Shown: positions 52,547 through 61,559, counted from the stretch's first letter. The stretch: DNA of 64,000 nt from Spirochaetales bacterium (GCA_018433865.1 JAHDQJ010000013.1:1-64000); one strand, 5' to 3'. Notes: generated from the sequence alone by a model not told the origin. Program-made: numbers and translations.

Positions 52547-53197
52547 ATGAATACATTGCATGAAGACATACGATTCTCACTTGCAGATCTGTTGAATCGG
52601 TATCCTGCACTCGTGTGTATCGAATCAACCCTGCAGGACGCCTATCGATTACTACTGGACGCAGCCTATTCCCGGCACAAGTTCTTGGTCGCAGGAAACG
52701 GTGGAAGCGCTTCTGATGCTGAGCATATCGTTGGTGAGTTGATGAAATCGTTCGTGCGTAGCCGGCCGATCGACAAGACAGTGCAAGAGAATCTAGTCAT
52801 GTTCGACCCTGACCTTGGAAGCGTGATCGCCTCCCGGTTGCAAGGGGCTCTTCCAGCGATCTGCCTCTCCAGTCATCAGGCACTCAACACGGCATTTGCA
52901 AATGATGTAGATCCCTCGTTGGCTTATGCACAGCAAGTATATGGATACGGGGAGGCCGGTGATCTTTTTTGGGGTATCTCCACCTCTGGGAATGCAAAAA
53001 ATGTCCTGCAAGCCGCGTTGGTGGCGAAGGCCATGGGGATGCGGGTATTTGGCATGACCGGTGAGCATGGAGGTGCATTGAAAGCGCTCTGCGATGTATG
53101 CCTCCAGGTACCCGAGCGAGAGACCTATAAAATTCAGGAATTGCACCTTCCCATCTACCATTGGCTCTGTATCGCTCTTGAACAATCGTTCTGGTAG
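52547..53197 (+). CDS. SIS-domain sugar-phosphate isomerase, GmhA-like
   Basis: The 216-residue protein matches sedoheptulose-7-phosphate isomerase (GmhA/LpcA) in length and motif: FLVAGNGGSASDAEHIVGEL (residues 46-65), FANDVDPSLAYAQQVYGYGEAGDLFWGISTSGNAKNV and a C-terminal HLPIYHWLCIALEQ. GGAGAGAATAGCC precedes the ATG at 52547; an earlier in-frame ATG lies before that ribosome site. GmhA feeds heptose biosynthesis, and the kinase-phosphatase fusion six genes upstream resembles the next steps. Placement in a LacI-controlled uptake operon instead argues for a catabolic isomerase of the same fold. Confidence 0.88.
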   Translation: MNTLHEDIRFSLADLLNRYPALVCIESTLQDAYRLLLDAAYSRHKFLVAGNGGSASDAEHIVGELMKSFVRSRPIDKTVQENLVMFDPDLGSVIASRLQGALPAICLSSHQALNTAFANDVDPSLAYAQQVYGYGEAGDLFWGISTSGNAKNVLQAALVAKAMGMRVFGMTGEHGGALKALCDVCLQVPERETYKIQELHLPIYHWLCIALEQSFW

Positions 53198-53207
53198 GAG
53201 GATCGCC

Positions 53208-53924
53208 ATGCAATTGCTTCCCGGCTTATATCAAGTGGGCTCAAGTCTCTCTGGTCTCACCTCCGATCAAGTGGCTGGTCCCTTCGACGACTGCAATGTC
53301 TATGCGCTGGACCTCGTGTCGGAGATCGTCCTGATCGATTGCGGGAATGGGGATTCATGGCCTGAGATTGAACGGAACATGCGCATGTGGAGTCTCGATT
53401 CGTCAAGGATATCTACAGTTTTGCTCACTCATCCGCACTATGACCATGCCAATGCAGCTCATCTGTTGAAGGCACGTAATGTACAGATAATTGCACACTC
53501 CTATACCGCTGATGCACTGCGCACAGGGGATGAGCGGTGTTGCGGCTTCCTCTATCATCGGTCGTTTGTTCCGGTGGAAGCGGATTGTATGGTAGAAGAT
53601 GGTGACACGCTTACCTTTGGTACCATAACGGTACAATGTCTTCACCTTCCGGGGCATACCCTCGGATGCACCGCGTTTTTGGTATCTTGGAACGATAATC
53701 GGGTACTTTTCAGTGGAGATGTGATTGGAACGTTGGGCTATGGACACTTCGGGTGGAGCGGTTCGATTGATTTCGACCGGAAGGCATATCTTCAGTCACT
53801 ACGCAGGCTCGCGAAGCTCGATTTCGATGTCATGTTGCCCGGTCATGGTCTTTGTTCATTTAAGAATCCACGTGCTCGTGTCGAAACCAGCCTCAACGAG
53901 GCACTGATGCAATGGAGGTATTGA
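53208..53924 (+). CDS. Metallo-beta-lactamase-fold hydrolase (glyoxalase II-like branch)
   Basis: The 238-residue enzyme has the motif THPHYDH (H75, H77, D79, H80), a third-ligand strand LHLPGHTLGCTAFLV, the bridging Asp in VLFSGDVIG, and a final MLPGHGLC. This complete set binds two metals. GGTAGGAGGATCGCC precedes the start. It has no clear relation to the RNase Z-like MBL protein of the TTT operon. A role hydrolysing a lactone, ester or thioester intermediate is plausible; no specific substrate can be named. Confidence 0.88.
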   Translation: MQLLPGLYQVGSSLSGLTSDQVAGPFDDCNVYALDLVSEIVLIDCGNGDSWPEIERNMRMWSLDSSRISTVLLTHPHYDHANAAHLLKARNVQIIAHSYTADALRTGDERCCGFLYHRSFVPVEADCMVEDGDTLTFGTITVQCLHLPGHTLGCTAFLVSWNDNRVLFSGDVIGTLGYGHFGWSGSIDFDRKAYLQSLRRLAKLDFDVMLPGHGLCSFKNPRARVETSLNEALMQWRY

Positions 53925-53925
53925 G

Positions 53926-54960
53926 GTGCTGACTTCAAAGGAACGGGTAAAGCTTGCGCTGCAGAAAAGACCGGTGGACCGTATCCCGGTAAGCCTCTGG
54001 ATGCATCCGCAGACTTCGCAGGCTCTTATGGAACACTTTGGTGTCGATAAGGATGCACTCGATGATATCTTGCTGCAGGATGTGCGCCAGATTTGGGTGA
54101 ACAACAACTTTGCCATGGAAGGAATCGTTCATGAGCATGATGGAGAGGGGCATATCGACGAGTGGGGAGTACACTGGGAGAGGCAGCATGGATTCAACCA
54201 GATCAAGGAATCTCCATTCTCTTTGAGTAGTGCCCGAGAGATCGATGGAAGTGCATTCCCTTACGACAAGCTGGAACACCTGATGCAACCGATGGCTACT
54301 CTTGCTTCAAAGAGTTCACGATACTTCCTTGGCTGTGACGTTTCTCCCTGTGGGTTCGAACTCTTCTCACGCATGCGCGGGATGGAGGAGGCCCTTCTCG
54401 ATCTTGCGCTTGATTCCGAAGGTGCAGCCAGTGCAATAGGCGAGTGCTTGGAATTCTCCATTTTCCTGGCCAAAGAAGCGGTGAAACGGTTCGAGTTGGA
54501 TTGGCTATGGACCGGCGATGATGTGGCGGGACAACAAGGGATGCTCATGAGTCCAGAAATGTGGCGACGTTTGATCAAGCCCGGGCTTGCGAAGCTCTTC
54601 GCTGTTGGGAAGGAACGAGGATTGCCTGTCGCTTATCATTGTTGTGGAGCATTGCGACCGATCATCGGCGATTTGATCGATATCGGGCTCGACGTGTTGC
54701 ATCCGATCCAACCGAACTGTCCGGGGATGGATCCGGCATCGTTGAAACAGGAGTTCGGCAAGGATCTCGCGTTCATCGGAGGTCTCGATACTCAAAACCT
54801 GATCCCAAATGCCAGTGCACATGAAGTAAGGGAAGAGACCAAGCGCTTGATCGATATCATGACAAGTGACGGGGGAGGTTACATACTAGCTGCCTCACAT
54901 ACCGTCCCCCCAGAAACTCCGCTTGAGAACATCCTGGCGATCTATGATGCAATAGGGTGA
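53926..54960 (+). CDS. Uroporphyrinogen-decarboxylase family protein
   Basis: The 344-residue protein starts at a GTG (MLTSKERVKLALQKRPVDRIPV) with GGAGG nearby. It shows the full metal-type motif LPVAYHCCGALRP (H238, C240) and the distal ILAASHTVPPETPLENILAI, where His occupies the position of the third Cys ligand of MtaA. WLWTGDDVAGQQGMLMSPEMWRRLIKP is typical of the COG0407 group. It begins one base after the MBL gene's stop and ends the operon. This is the sixth URO-D-like gene in the window and the third sugar locus to contain one. Confidence 0.83.
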   Translation: MLTSKERVKLALQKRPVDRIPVSLWMHPQTSQALMEHFGVDKDALDDILLQDVRQIWVNNNFAMEGIVHEHDGEGHIDEWGVHWERQHGFNQIKESPFSLSSAREIDGSAFPYDKLEHLMQPMATLASKSSRYFLGCDVSPCGFELFSRMRGMEEALLDLALDSEGAASAIGECLEFSIFLAKEAVKRFELDWLWTGDDVAGQQGMLMSPEMWRRLIKPGLAKLFAVGKERGLPVAYHCCGALRPIIGDLIDIGLDVLHPIQPNCPGMDPASLKQEFGKDLAFIGGLDTQNLIPNASAHEVREETKRLIDIMTSDGGGYILAASHTVPPETPLENILAIYDAIG

Positions 54961-55039
54961 GAAACGATTATTCCAAGTTGTGCACATGATCACAAGATGA
55001 CGACGAATCTGGAAGATTCGATCAACAAATGAATTGGCT

Positions 55040-55768
55040 TTATTCGTAACTTCTGATGTTTCTTCTTTCGTAGTAGTCCTTCAGAACGATTTCGATGCTC
55101 CCGATATGATCAGACATGCTCTGAACAGCTTCTCTGTGCTCATGCTTGATCAGATGTTCGAAAATTTGTTCATGGTAATGCATGGAATCGGGGAGCAGTG
55201 CAGGAATTTCGCTGAACGCTTCCATCATGAATTGTTCAAGCAAAGCCTGGATATCCTTGAGCATACGAAGCAGATAACGGTTGTGGGAGGCGTTTGCAAG
55301 GTGAAAGTGGAAGGCCATGTCACTCTTCAGATAAGCTGTCCGGTCCTGTCTCTTCAAGGCTCTCTCCATGGTCGCGATGTCTTTTTTCAATTTCTCGATA
55401 TCTTCCTTGGTGATCCGATTCACACTTGCCTTCACGATTGTTATTTCAAGACACCGTCGTGCTTCGATCAGTTCCAGTGTTGCCTTTGCATCAGATAGCA
55501 GGGGGGCTTCAACCTTCATGTCCCACAGTGACGGATCTCCTGCGATGATGTGTGTCCCGACACCAGGTTTTTCTACAATTACACCCATCTGTGACAATCT
55601 CTGCATCGCCTCTCGCAAGGGTAACCTACTGACACCTAACTGCGTGGCAAAATCATTTTGGTTAGGTAACTTACTCCCTTCCTGTAATTCTCCGGAGATA
55701 AGCATTCGTTTGATCTCATCGATTACATAGTCCGAGAGCTTTTTCTTCGCGGATGAAATTTTAGCCAT
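55040..55768 (-). CDS. GntR-family regulator, FadR/FCD subfamily
   Basis: This 242-residue regulator has a winged helix (VIDEIKRMLISGELQEGSKLPNQNDFATQLGVSRLPLREAMQRL) and a C-terminal helical FCD effector domain. The metal-binding FCD residues are visible in DMAFHFHLANASHN and in later His residues (SMSDHIGSIE). The start at 55768 was chosen over an upstream ATG because it begins just before the winged helix and follows GGAGAGAAAAG. It is divergent from the TRAP operon and probably binds the ATATCA-CA-TGATAT element inside that operon's promoter. FCD regulators commonly sense organic or sugar acids. Confidence 0.92.
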   Translation of the reverse strand: MAKISSAKKKLSDYVIDEIKRMLISGELQEGSKLPNQNDFATQLGVSRLPLREAMQRLSQMGVIVEKPGVGTHIIAGDPSLWDMKVEAPLLSDAKATLELIEARRCLEITIVKASVNRITKEDIEKLKKDIATMERALKRQDRTAYLKSDMAFHFHLANASHNRYLLRMLKDIQALLEQFMMEAFSEIPALLPDSMHYHEQIFEHLIKHEHREAVQSMSDHIGSIEIVLKDYYERRNIRSYE

Positions 55769-56195
55769 GGTACTCTTTTCTCTCCTATTTTCTCCATTAA
55801 TCATACAAATAGACAAACTGTACGTCAATGAAAATAATGACCAAGTTGTTTTGACTTTCACATGAACCAAGCAATTTGGACTGACTCATCATAAAAGTCT
55901 GTAAACGAGTAAGATGGAAATATTGATCATGCGAGAAGCATGTATAACTGCAAGTATTATCATAATAAAGAATAAGATTGTTAATATTAGCCTGATGAAT
56001 CATTGAATATGCACTTTGGTTGTTCGATGGAAAACCAATGCTCACGTATATTCAGTGCCCTTTTCGATACTGCACAAAAATTTAGCGGCAAAGCATGAAA
56101 TAGTTGAAAATATGATGTCTAAATAACTATTAAATAAGGAATAATAGAAATCTATCCTTATTTTAAATTCATTTGAAAATTCATGTAAATTGTTT
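55769..56195. other. AT-rich divergent intergenic region
   Basis: This stretch of more than 400 bases separates the GntR gene from the TRAP operon. It is markedly AT-rich and contains no supported gene. It should carry the promoter of the regulator gene, and the operon's promoter lies at its right edge. I see no riboswitch-like structure or tRNA. Confidence 0.6.
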
Positions 56196-56224
56196 TTGAC
56201 GGTTCATATATCACATGATATGAT
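56196..56224 (+). promoter_or_regulatory. Promoter of the TRAP operon with embedded inverted repeat
   Basis: TTGACG (56196-56201), a 17-bp spacer and TATGAT (56219-56224) form a good sigma-70 promoter. ATATCA-CA-TGATAT (56208-56221) lies between and over the -10 box. A repressor on this repeat would exclude RNA polymerase, and the adjacent GntR protein is the obvious candidate. Confidence 0.75.
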
Positions 56225-56267
56225 GATAATACAAATGGAGTCATGACACTCAAAGGAGGCTTTTGTA

Positions 56268-57614
56268 ATGAACCTATACACACTCTTGCAAGCGAAGAAG
56301 GAGGCTGGAACACCCGTTAGAGTCGGTTTGATCGGAACCGGGAAATTTTCTACGATGTATCTCGCCCAAGTTCGGAAAGTTCCCGGTATCCACCTGGTCG
56401 GGGTTGCCGATCTTTCAAGGGAGCGAGCCCTTCAAGCGTTCGCCCGTACTTCATGGCCTGCAGAGTCGATTGCAGCCAAGACACTTGAGGAGGCTGCAAA
56501 GTACGGCACGACCTGTATCCTTCAAGACTCCATGGAACTCATCAAATCTCCTGTAGTGGATATTCTCATTGAAGCGACAGGAAATCCGGAAATAGGTATC
56601 TATCATGCGATGAATTGTTTTGCAAACAAGAAACATATCATCATGGTTAACGTCGAAGCTGATGTGGTTGCCGGGCCACTGCTGGCTGCAAAGGCTAAGG
56701 AAGCAGGCGTAGTCTACTCGCTCGCCTATGGCGACCAGCCTGCTGAGATCTGTGAGATGGTGGATTGGGCTCGTGCCTCGGGATTTGAAGTTGTGGCTGC
56801 CGGTAAAGGGACCAAATATCTGCCGGCGTATCACAAGTCGACACCCGATACGATTTGGAACTACTACGGACTTACAAAAGAGCAAGCTGAGAAGGGTGGC
56901 ATGAATCCCAAGATGTTCAACTCCTTTCTCGACGGAACGAAGTCTGCGATCGAAATGGCTGCAGTTTCAAATGCCACAGGTCTACAGTGCGATCCCGATG
57001 GCCTGAAGTTTCCTCCTTGTGGAGCGGATGATCTACCAAAGATTCTTAAGCCAAAAAGTGAGGGAGGTCAGCTCCACCACTCAGGACAAGTCGAAGTCAT
57101 CTCCAGTGTAGAACGTGATGGACGTCCTGTATATCGTGATCTCCGTTGGGGTGTCTATGTTGTGATCAAAGGGGATTCTCAGTACATGATGAATTGTTAC
57201 AAAGAGTATGGCATGCTGACCGACGATTCCGGACAATATATTTGCCTCTACCGCCCATATCACATGATTGGTCTTGAATTGGGAATTTCAGTTGCATCAA
57301 TCGGTGTTCGTAATGAACCGACCGGTTGTCCAAAGGCGTTCCACTCTGATGTGGTGGCGACAGCAAAACGTGATCTTGCCGCAGGAGAGACTCTTGATGG
57401 TGAAGGCGGGTACACGGTCTACGGAAAACTGATGCGGGCAAGCAACAGCTTGCGGCTTGGAGGAGTCCCGTTAGGGTTGTGTAGCAACGTGAAACTGATC
57501 AAGCCAGTGAAAGAGGGTGCTCCGGTGTGTTGGAGTGACATAGAATACGACAGTACGAATTATGCGATCAAAGTGCGCAAGGAAATGGAAGCACTGTACG
57601 CATATACCGTATGA
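56268..57614 (+). CDS. COG4091-type NAD(P)-dependent dehydrogenase with SAF domain
   Basis: The 448-residue protein has a Rossmann domain with VRVGLIGTGKFSTMYLAQV near residues 17-36 and a homoserine-dehydrogenase-like middle. SAF-type elements follow in its last 80 residues (RDLAAGETLDGEGGYTVYGKL, GLCSNVKLIKPVKEGAPV). This architecture is the predicted homoserine dehydrogenase COG4091. In a TRAP operon with a transaldolase it more likely acts on a hydroxy or sugar acid than on homoserine. CAAAGGAGGC precedes the start. It is the first gene of the operon. Confidence 0.82.
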   Translation: MNLYTLLQAKKEAGTPVRVGLIGTGKFSTMYLAQVRKVPGIHLVGVADLSRERALQAFARTSWPAESIAAKTLEEAAKYGTTCILQDSMELIKSPVVDILIEATGNPEIGIYHAMNCFANKKHIIMVNVEADVVAGPLLAAKAKEAGVVYSLAYGDQPAEICEMVDWARASGFEVVAAGKGTKYLPAYHKSTPDTIWNYYGLTKEQAEKGGMNPKMFNSFLDGTKSAIEMAAVSNATGLQCDPDGLKFPPCGADDLPKILKPKSEGGQLHHSGQVEVISSVERDGRPVYRDLRWGVYVVIKGDSQYMMNCYKEYGMLTDDSGQYICLYRPYHMIGLELGISVASIGVRNEPTGCPKAFHSDVVATAKRDLAAGETLDGEGGYTVYGKLMRASNSLRLGGVPLGLCSNVKLIKPVKEGAPVCWSDIEYDSTNYAIKVRKEMEALYAYTV

Positions 57615-57625
57615 GAGGAGAGAGT

Positions 57626-58651
57626 ATGAACTATTTGCAACGTGTCCATGCCGAGACGAAGACGAGGTATTGGGTGAATAACCCGACAATCGCCGAATGT
57701 GACGATGCCGTCGCACAGGGTGCGTATGCGTGTACCACCAACCCTGCATATTGTTCCAAATTGTTCCAGACTGATCCTGAATATATAGGAAAGGTCATCA
57801 CAACAGTGCTCAAGAAGGAACGAAATGTGAGCATGGCTGCTGAAAAGGTGTACCACCTGATTGCGAAGGATCTTATGGATCGGTTTCTCCCCGTAAACGC
57901 GAATTCCGGTGGTAAAGCGGGTTTTGTAACTATTCAAGAGGATCCCAGGCGAGAGGAGGATCATGCATATATCCTTGAAGCCTCGCTTCGGGCCAAGGCA
58001 CTTGGGCCCAACTACATGGCTAAGATTCCTGTGACCGAACAAGGATTGAAAGTGATTGCCGAGATGGTAAAGCATGACATCCCTATCTGTGCAACAGAGG
58101 TGTTTTCCCTTTCCCAAGCAGTTGTTGTTTATGAGCTGTATCAAGAGAGTGTGAAGAAATATGGTAAAAAACCACCTATCTACATCACCCACATCACTGG
58201 GATCATGGATCAATACTTCAAGGAATTGGTGGCCAAGGAATCGGTAAAGATCTCAAAGGAAGCTCTTGAGCTGGCCGGTACGGTGATAGGTCTACGTGAA
58301 TATCGTATGTTCCGCGAGAGAGGATATGATACGACAATGCTCGGCGGAGGTGCACGAGGACTGCATCACTTCACCAATTTCGTGGGCGGGGATATGCACG
58401 TGACGATCAACTGGAGCACCGCGCTCGAGTTGAATGCCTCGCTATCCGCTGCGGTGCCGATGATCGATCGTCAGATTCCCGATTCGATCGTCGACGAGTT
58501 GCTCGAGAAATTGCCTAACTTCAAGCGGGCTTATGAGCTTGACGGCATGGAGGTTGAAGAGTTTGCCGACTATGGTCCGGTCATGCTCTTCAGGACCCAA
58601 TTCATGAACGGTTATTCACGGTTGATCGATGGTATCCATCTCGCAAAATAA
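57626..58651 (+). CDS. Transaldolase-family protein
   Basis: The 341-residue TIM barrel carries the Schiff-base lysine K133 in NYMAKIPVTEQGLKVI and the following strand PICATEVFSLSQAVVVYEL, both diagnostic of class I transaldolases. DAVAQGAYACTTNP is the N-terminal catalytic-Asp region. ATG 57626 follows GAGAGGAGAGAGT. It would transfer or cleave a three-carbon (dihydroxyacetone) unit. Its position between a dehydrogenase and a TRAP importer suggests aldol cleavage or condensation of the oxidised substrate rather than a housekeeping pentose-phosphate role. Confidence 0.88.
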   Translation: MNYLQRVHAETKTRYWVNNPTIAECDDAVAQGAYACTTNPAYCSKLFQTDPEYIGKVITTVLKKERNVSMAAEKVYHLIAKDLMDRFLPVNANSGGKAGFVTIQEDPRREEDHAYILEASLRAKALGPNYMAKIPVTEQGLKVIAEMVKHDIPICATEVFSLSQAVVVYELYQESVKKYGKKPPIYITHITGIMDQYFKELVAKESVKISKEALELAGTVIGLREYRMFRERGYDTTMLGGGARGLHHFTNFVGGDMHVTINWSTALELNASLSAAVPMIDRQIPDSIVDELLEKLPNFKRAYELDGMEVEEFADYGPVMLFRTQFMNGYSRLIDGIHLAK

Positions 58652-58665
58652 TTGGAGGAAAGGTT

Positions 58666-59709
58666 ATGAGAACTAGTGGTGTAAGGAATGTATTGCTCGT
58701 ATTATTGATTGCCATTGTCATGGTATTTGCTGTATCGTGCAGCAAGAAAGCGGAACCTCAGGCAGCTGCCGGAACTGCAACACAGGCAAAGTCAGTGGAA
58801 AAGATCGTGCTGAAGTTCGGAGGGGTGAACAACTCTACTCACCCTGCAATAAGGGCGATGAACGAAGTGTTCAAGCCGCGTGTAGAAGAGCTTACCGGAG
58901 GCAGGGTCGAAGTTCAGGTTTTCGACAACGCACAGCTCGGTGGTGAGCGTGACATGATGGAACAACTCCAGGCAGGCGTTCTCCATATGGCATACATCAG
59001 CCCGATCTTTGCAACGGTTGACCCGGCAATCAACGTAATGGACTTGCCGTTCCTTTTCGCTGATGCCGCTCACGTTGACAAGGTCATTGATGGCGGAATC
59101 GGCATGGATCTTCTGAAGGACCTCCCCGCGAAGGGCTTGGTTCCTCTTGCCTATTATGAGAACGGATTCCGTGTAGTAACCAACTCTCGAAAACCGATCG
59201 TTTCCCTCGCAGATCTGAAGGGCATGAAGATCAGAACTCCCGAAGCTCCCATTTCCGTGGCAATTTTCAGTGCACTCGGAGCAAATGTTACTCCGCTCTC
59301 ATTTGGTGAACTCTACAGTGCCTTGCAACAAAAGGTTGTCGATGGACAGGAAAATGCGTACAACACCGTCGCTTCTTCCCGTTTTTTCGAAGTCCAGAAG
59401 TATGTTACCGAGACCAACCATATGTGGGGAGCCTATGTTGTCATGGCTAGCGGCAAGTGGTGGAATACCATCGATAAAGAAGCACAGGAAGCAATCCGTT
59501 CGGCAGCACTTGAATCCAGCAAATATCAACGTGAATTGTTCCGTTCTCAAACTGCTGATAGCAAGAAAATGGCTGTTGACGGTGGCATGGAAGTCTCGCT
59601 TCCGAACATTGAAGAATTCAGGGCAGCCGTATCCACAGTGTATGATAATTTCTACAAGCAGTACCCTCAATACAAGCAGATTGTCGAACAGATTCAGGCA
59701 CTCCGCTGA
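58666..59709 (+). CDS. TRAP transporter substrate-binding protein (DctP family)
   Basis: A 347-residue lipoprotein receptor (signal MRTSGVRNVLLVLLIAIVM, then FAVSC with Cys25). The DctP fold shows LKFGGVNNSTHPAIRAMNEVFKPRVEELTGGRVEVQVF, GGERDMMEQLQAGVLHMAYIS and LADLKGMKIRTPEAP, where the last Arg binds the ligand carboxylate. LQQKVVDGQENAYNTVASSRFFEVQKYV is also typical. It binds an organic or sugar acid and delivers it to the DctQM pair encoded next. Confidence 0.94.
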   Translation: MRTSGVRNVLLVLLIAIVMVFAVSCSKKAEPQAAAGTATQAKSVEKIVLKFGGVNNSTHPAIRAMNEVFKPRVEELTGGRVEVQVFDNAQLGGERDMMEQLQAGVLHMAYISPIFATVDPAINVMDLPFLFADAAHVDKVIDGGIGMDLLKDLPAKGLVPLAYYENGFRVVTNSRKPIVSLADLKGMKIRTPEAPISVAIFSALGANVTPLSFGELYSALQQKVVDGQENAYNTVASSRFFEVQKYVTETNHMWGAYVVMASGKWWNTIDKEAQEAIRSAALESSKYQRELFRSQTADSKKMAVDGGMEVSLPNIEEFRAAVSTVYDNFYKQYPQYKQIVEQIQALR

Positions 59710-59758
59710 TATACTGGGGAATAGGCACAAGTATATCTAAGTAAGGAGGTAAGGGAAG

Positions 59759-60280
59759 ATGAAGGTAGGATTACTATATGAACGGGTGGCGATGGTATTG
59801 AAACGGATGCTTGAGGCCTTGGTCATCCTCTCATTTGCCATGATGGTTATCTTGGTTTTCGCGCAAGTGGTAACACGGTATCTTACCGACAATTCCCTTA
59901 CCTGGAGTGAAGAATTGTCTCGATTCATCATGGTATGGATGGTCTACTTGGCTTCAGTGCTCACCTATAATGCACAGCAGCATATTGTGGTTGATGCACT
60001 GATCTCGCAATTGCGAGGACTTGCCAAGACAATTGTCCTCTTGATCAACAAGCTGGCTGTCATGGTTTTCATTGTCTTTGTCATCATAGGTGCTTCACAG
60101 TTCCTGCCGACGACAGCGATCCAGAAATCTCCAGCCAATAGTATCGTGATGGCTCACGTCTATATTGTGATTCCCATCAGTCTTTTCTGTATCGGCATCC
60201 TGAATCTCCGCGATATCGTAATGTTGGTCTGTTCAATTTTCAAAAAGGAAACACCGGTAGGTGAGGAGGTAACCGCATGA
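59759..60280 (+). CDS. TRAP transporter small membrane subunit (DctQ family)
   Basis: The 173-residue membrane protein has four hydrophobic segments (LVILSFAMMVILVFAQVV, FIMVWMVYLASVLTY, IVLLINKLAVMVFIVFVII and VYIVIPISLFCIGIL). The conserved TWSEELSRFIMVW motif sits between the first and second. GTAAGGAGGTAAGG precedes the start. It overlaps DctM by four bases (ATGA). DctQ is required with DctM for sodium-coupled uptake. Confidence 0.94.
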   Translation: MKVGLLYERVAMVLKRMLEALVILSFAMMVILVFAQVVTRYLTDNSLTWSEELSRFIMVWMVYLASVLTYNAQQHIVVDALISQLRGLAKTIVLLINKLAVMVFIVFVIIGASQFLPTTAIQKSPANSIVMAHVYIVIPISLFCIGILNLRDIVMLVCSIFKKETPVGEEVTA

Positions 60281-61539
60281 CGTTCTTCTTGATTACACTC
60301 CTGGCCCTTCTCGCCATCGGAGTTCCCATATTCATTTCACTTGGGCTTGCAGCAACCGTGCTCTGGTTTACCGAGTATCATACCCTTGAGTTTATCATGA
60401 TGTTTCAAAAGATGTTCACTGGAATGGATGTGTTCACATTGATGGCGATTCCTTTCTTCATGCTTGCTGGCGAGCTCATGAATACAGGAGGACTGAGCAA
60501 ACGGCTGGTGAATTTCGCGCAGAAATCGATCGGTTGGGTGCACGGTGGCTTAGGATTCGCTACCGTCCTCTCGAGCATGCTCATTGCAGCGATCCTTGGA
60601 TCGGCATCGGCAAGTGCTGCGATGATCGGTATGATCATGATTCCTGAGATGGTGGACCGTGGGTACAAGGATGATTATTCCGCTGCACTGGTCGCTGCAT
60701 CAGGCGCGATCGGACCGATCATTCCTCCCAGTATCCCGTTGATCATCTACGGAGTGATCGCTCAGTTATCCATATCCAAACTTTTTGCCAGCGGCTACAT
60801 CCCGGGAGTCATGATTGGTGCGTTTTTCATGATCTATAACTATAGATTCGCAAAGAAAAACAAGTATCCTGCTGAGAGCAAACCGACTTTCAAGGAATTC
60901 CTTATCTCTTTCAAGCAAGCATTGTTAACACTATTTCTTCCTGTGATCATCATGGGAGGTATCCTTGGTGGAATTTTCACACCAACCGAAGCTGGTGTCG
61001 TGGCTGTCGTGTATGCCCTGATCATTGGAATGGTGGTGTATCGAGAAATATCTATCAAGGATCTGTTCAAGATTTTCCTGAAGGCAGCGAACAGCAGTGC
61101 CATGATCCTCATGGTGATGGCTGTTGCCTCCTTCCTTTCATGGATATTCACAATGCAACGGATTCCATTCCTGATTTCTGAGTTGATTTTTTCAATCACA
61201 CAGAATCCGTTGGTATTCCTTTTGATAATCAACCTCCTGATGATTGTCGTTGGCATGTTTCTTGATGCAGTTTCTGCGCTGACCGTCATGACTCCCGTGT
61301 TGCTTCCTGTCAGCTTGGCACTGGGTATTGATCCGATTCTCTTCGGAGTCATGATGACAGTAAACTTGAGCATCGGTGTCTTGACACCTCCGGTCGGCTT
61401 GAATCTCTTTGTAACTTCAAGCATCTCAAAGGTAGGAGTACTTCGTATAAGCAAGGCGATCATACCGTTTGCCCTGCTGATTCTTTTGGTACTCTTGCTG
61501 ATGATGTTCGTGCCAAGTATTTTCCTGATCTTCGCTTGA
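60277..61539 (+). CDS. TRAP transporter large membrane subunit (DctM family)
   Basis: The 420-residue protein has about eleven membrane segments. DctM motifs are IPFFMLAGELMNTGGLSKRLVNFA, ASGAIGPIIPPSIPLIIYG, GGIFTPTEAGVVAVVYALIIG and GVLTPPVGLNLFVTSSIS. It overlaps dctQ and ends the operon 20 bases before a terminator-like hairpin. It is the translocation channel for the acid captured by the DctP homologue. Confidence 0.95.
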   Translation: MTFFLITLLALLAIGVPIFISLGLAATVLWFTEYHTLEFIMMFQKMFTGMDVFTLMAIPFFMLAGELMNTGGLSKRLVNFAQKSIGWVHGGLGFATVLSSMLIAAILGSASASAAMIGMIMIPEMVDRGYKDDYSAALVAASGAIGPIIPPSIPLIIYGVIAQLSISKLFASGYIPGVMIGAFFMIYNYRFAKKNKYPAESKPTFKEFLISFKQALLTLFLPVIIMGGILGGIFTPTEAGVVAVVYALIIGMVVYREISIKDLFKIFLKAANSSAMILMVMAVASFLSWIFTMQRIPFLISELIFSITQNPLVFLLIINLLMIVVGMFLDAVSALTVMTPVLLPVSLALGIDPILFGVMMTVNLSIGVLTPPVGLNLFVTSSISKVGVLRISKAIIPFALLILLVLLLMMFVPSIFLIFA

Positions 61540-61559
61540 TCAAGATAATGAATTTCAAA

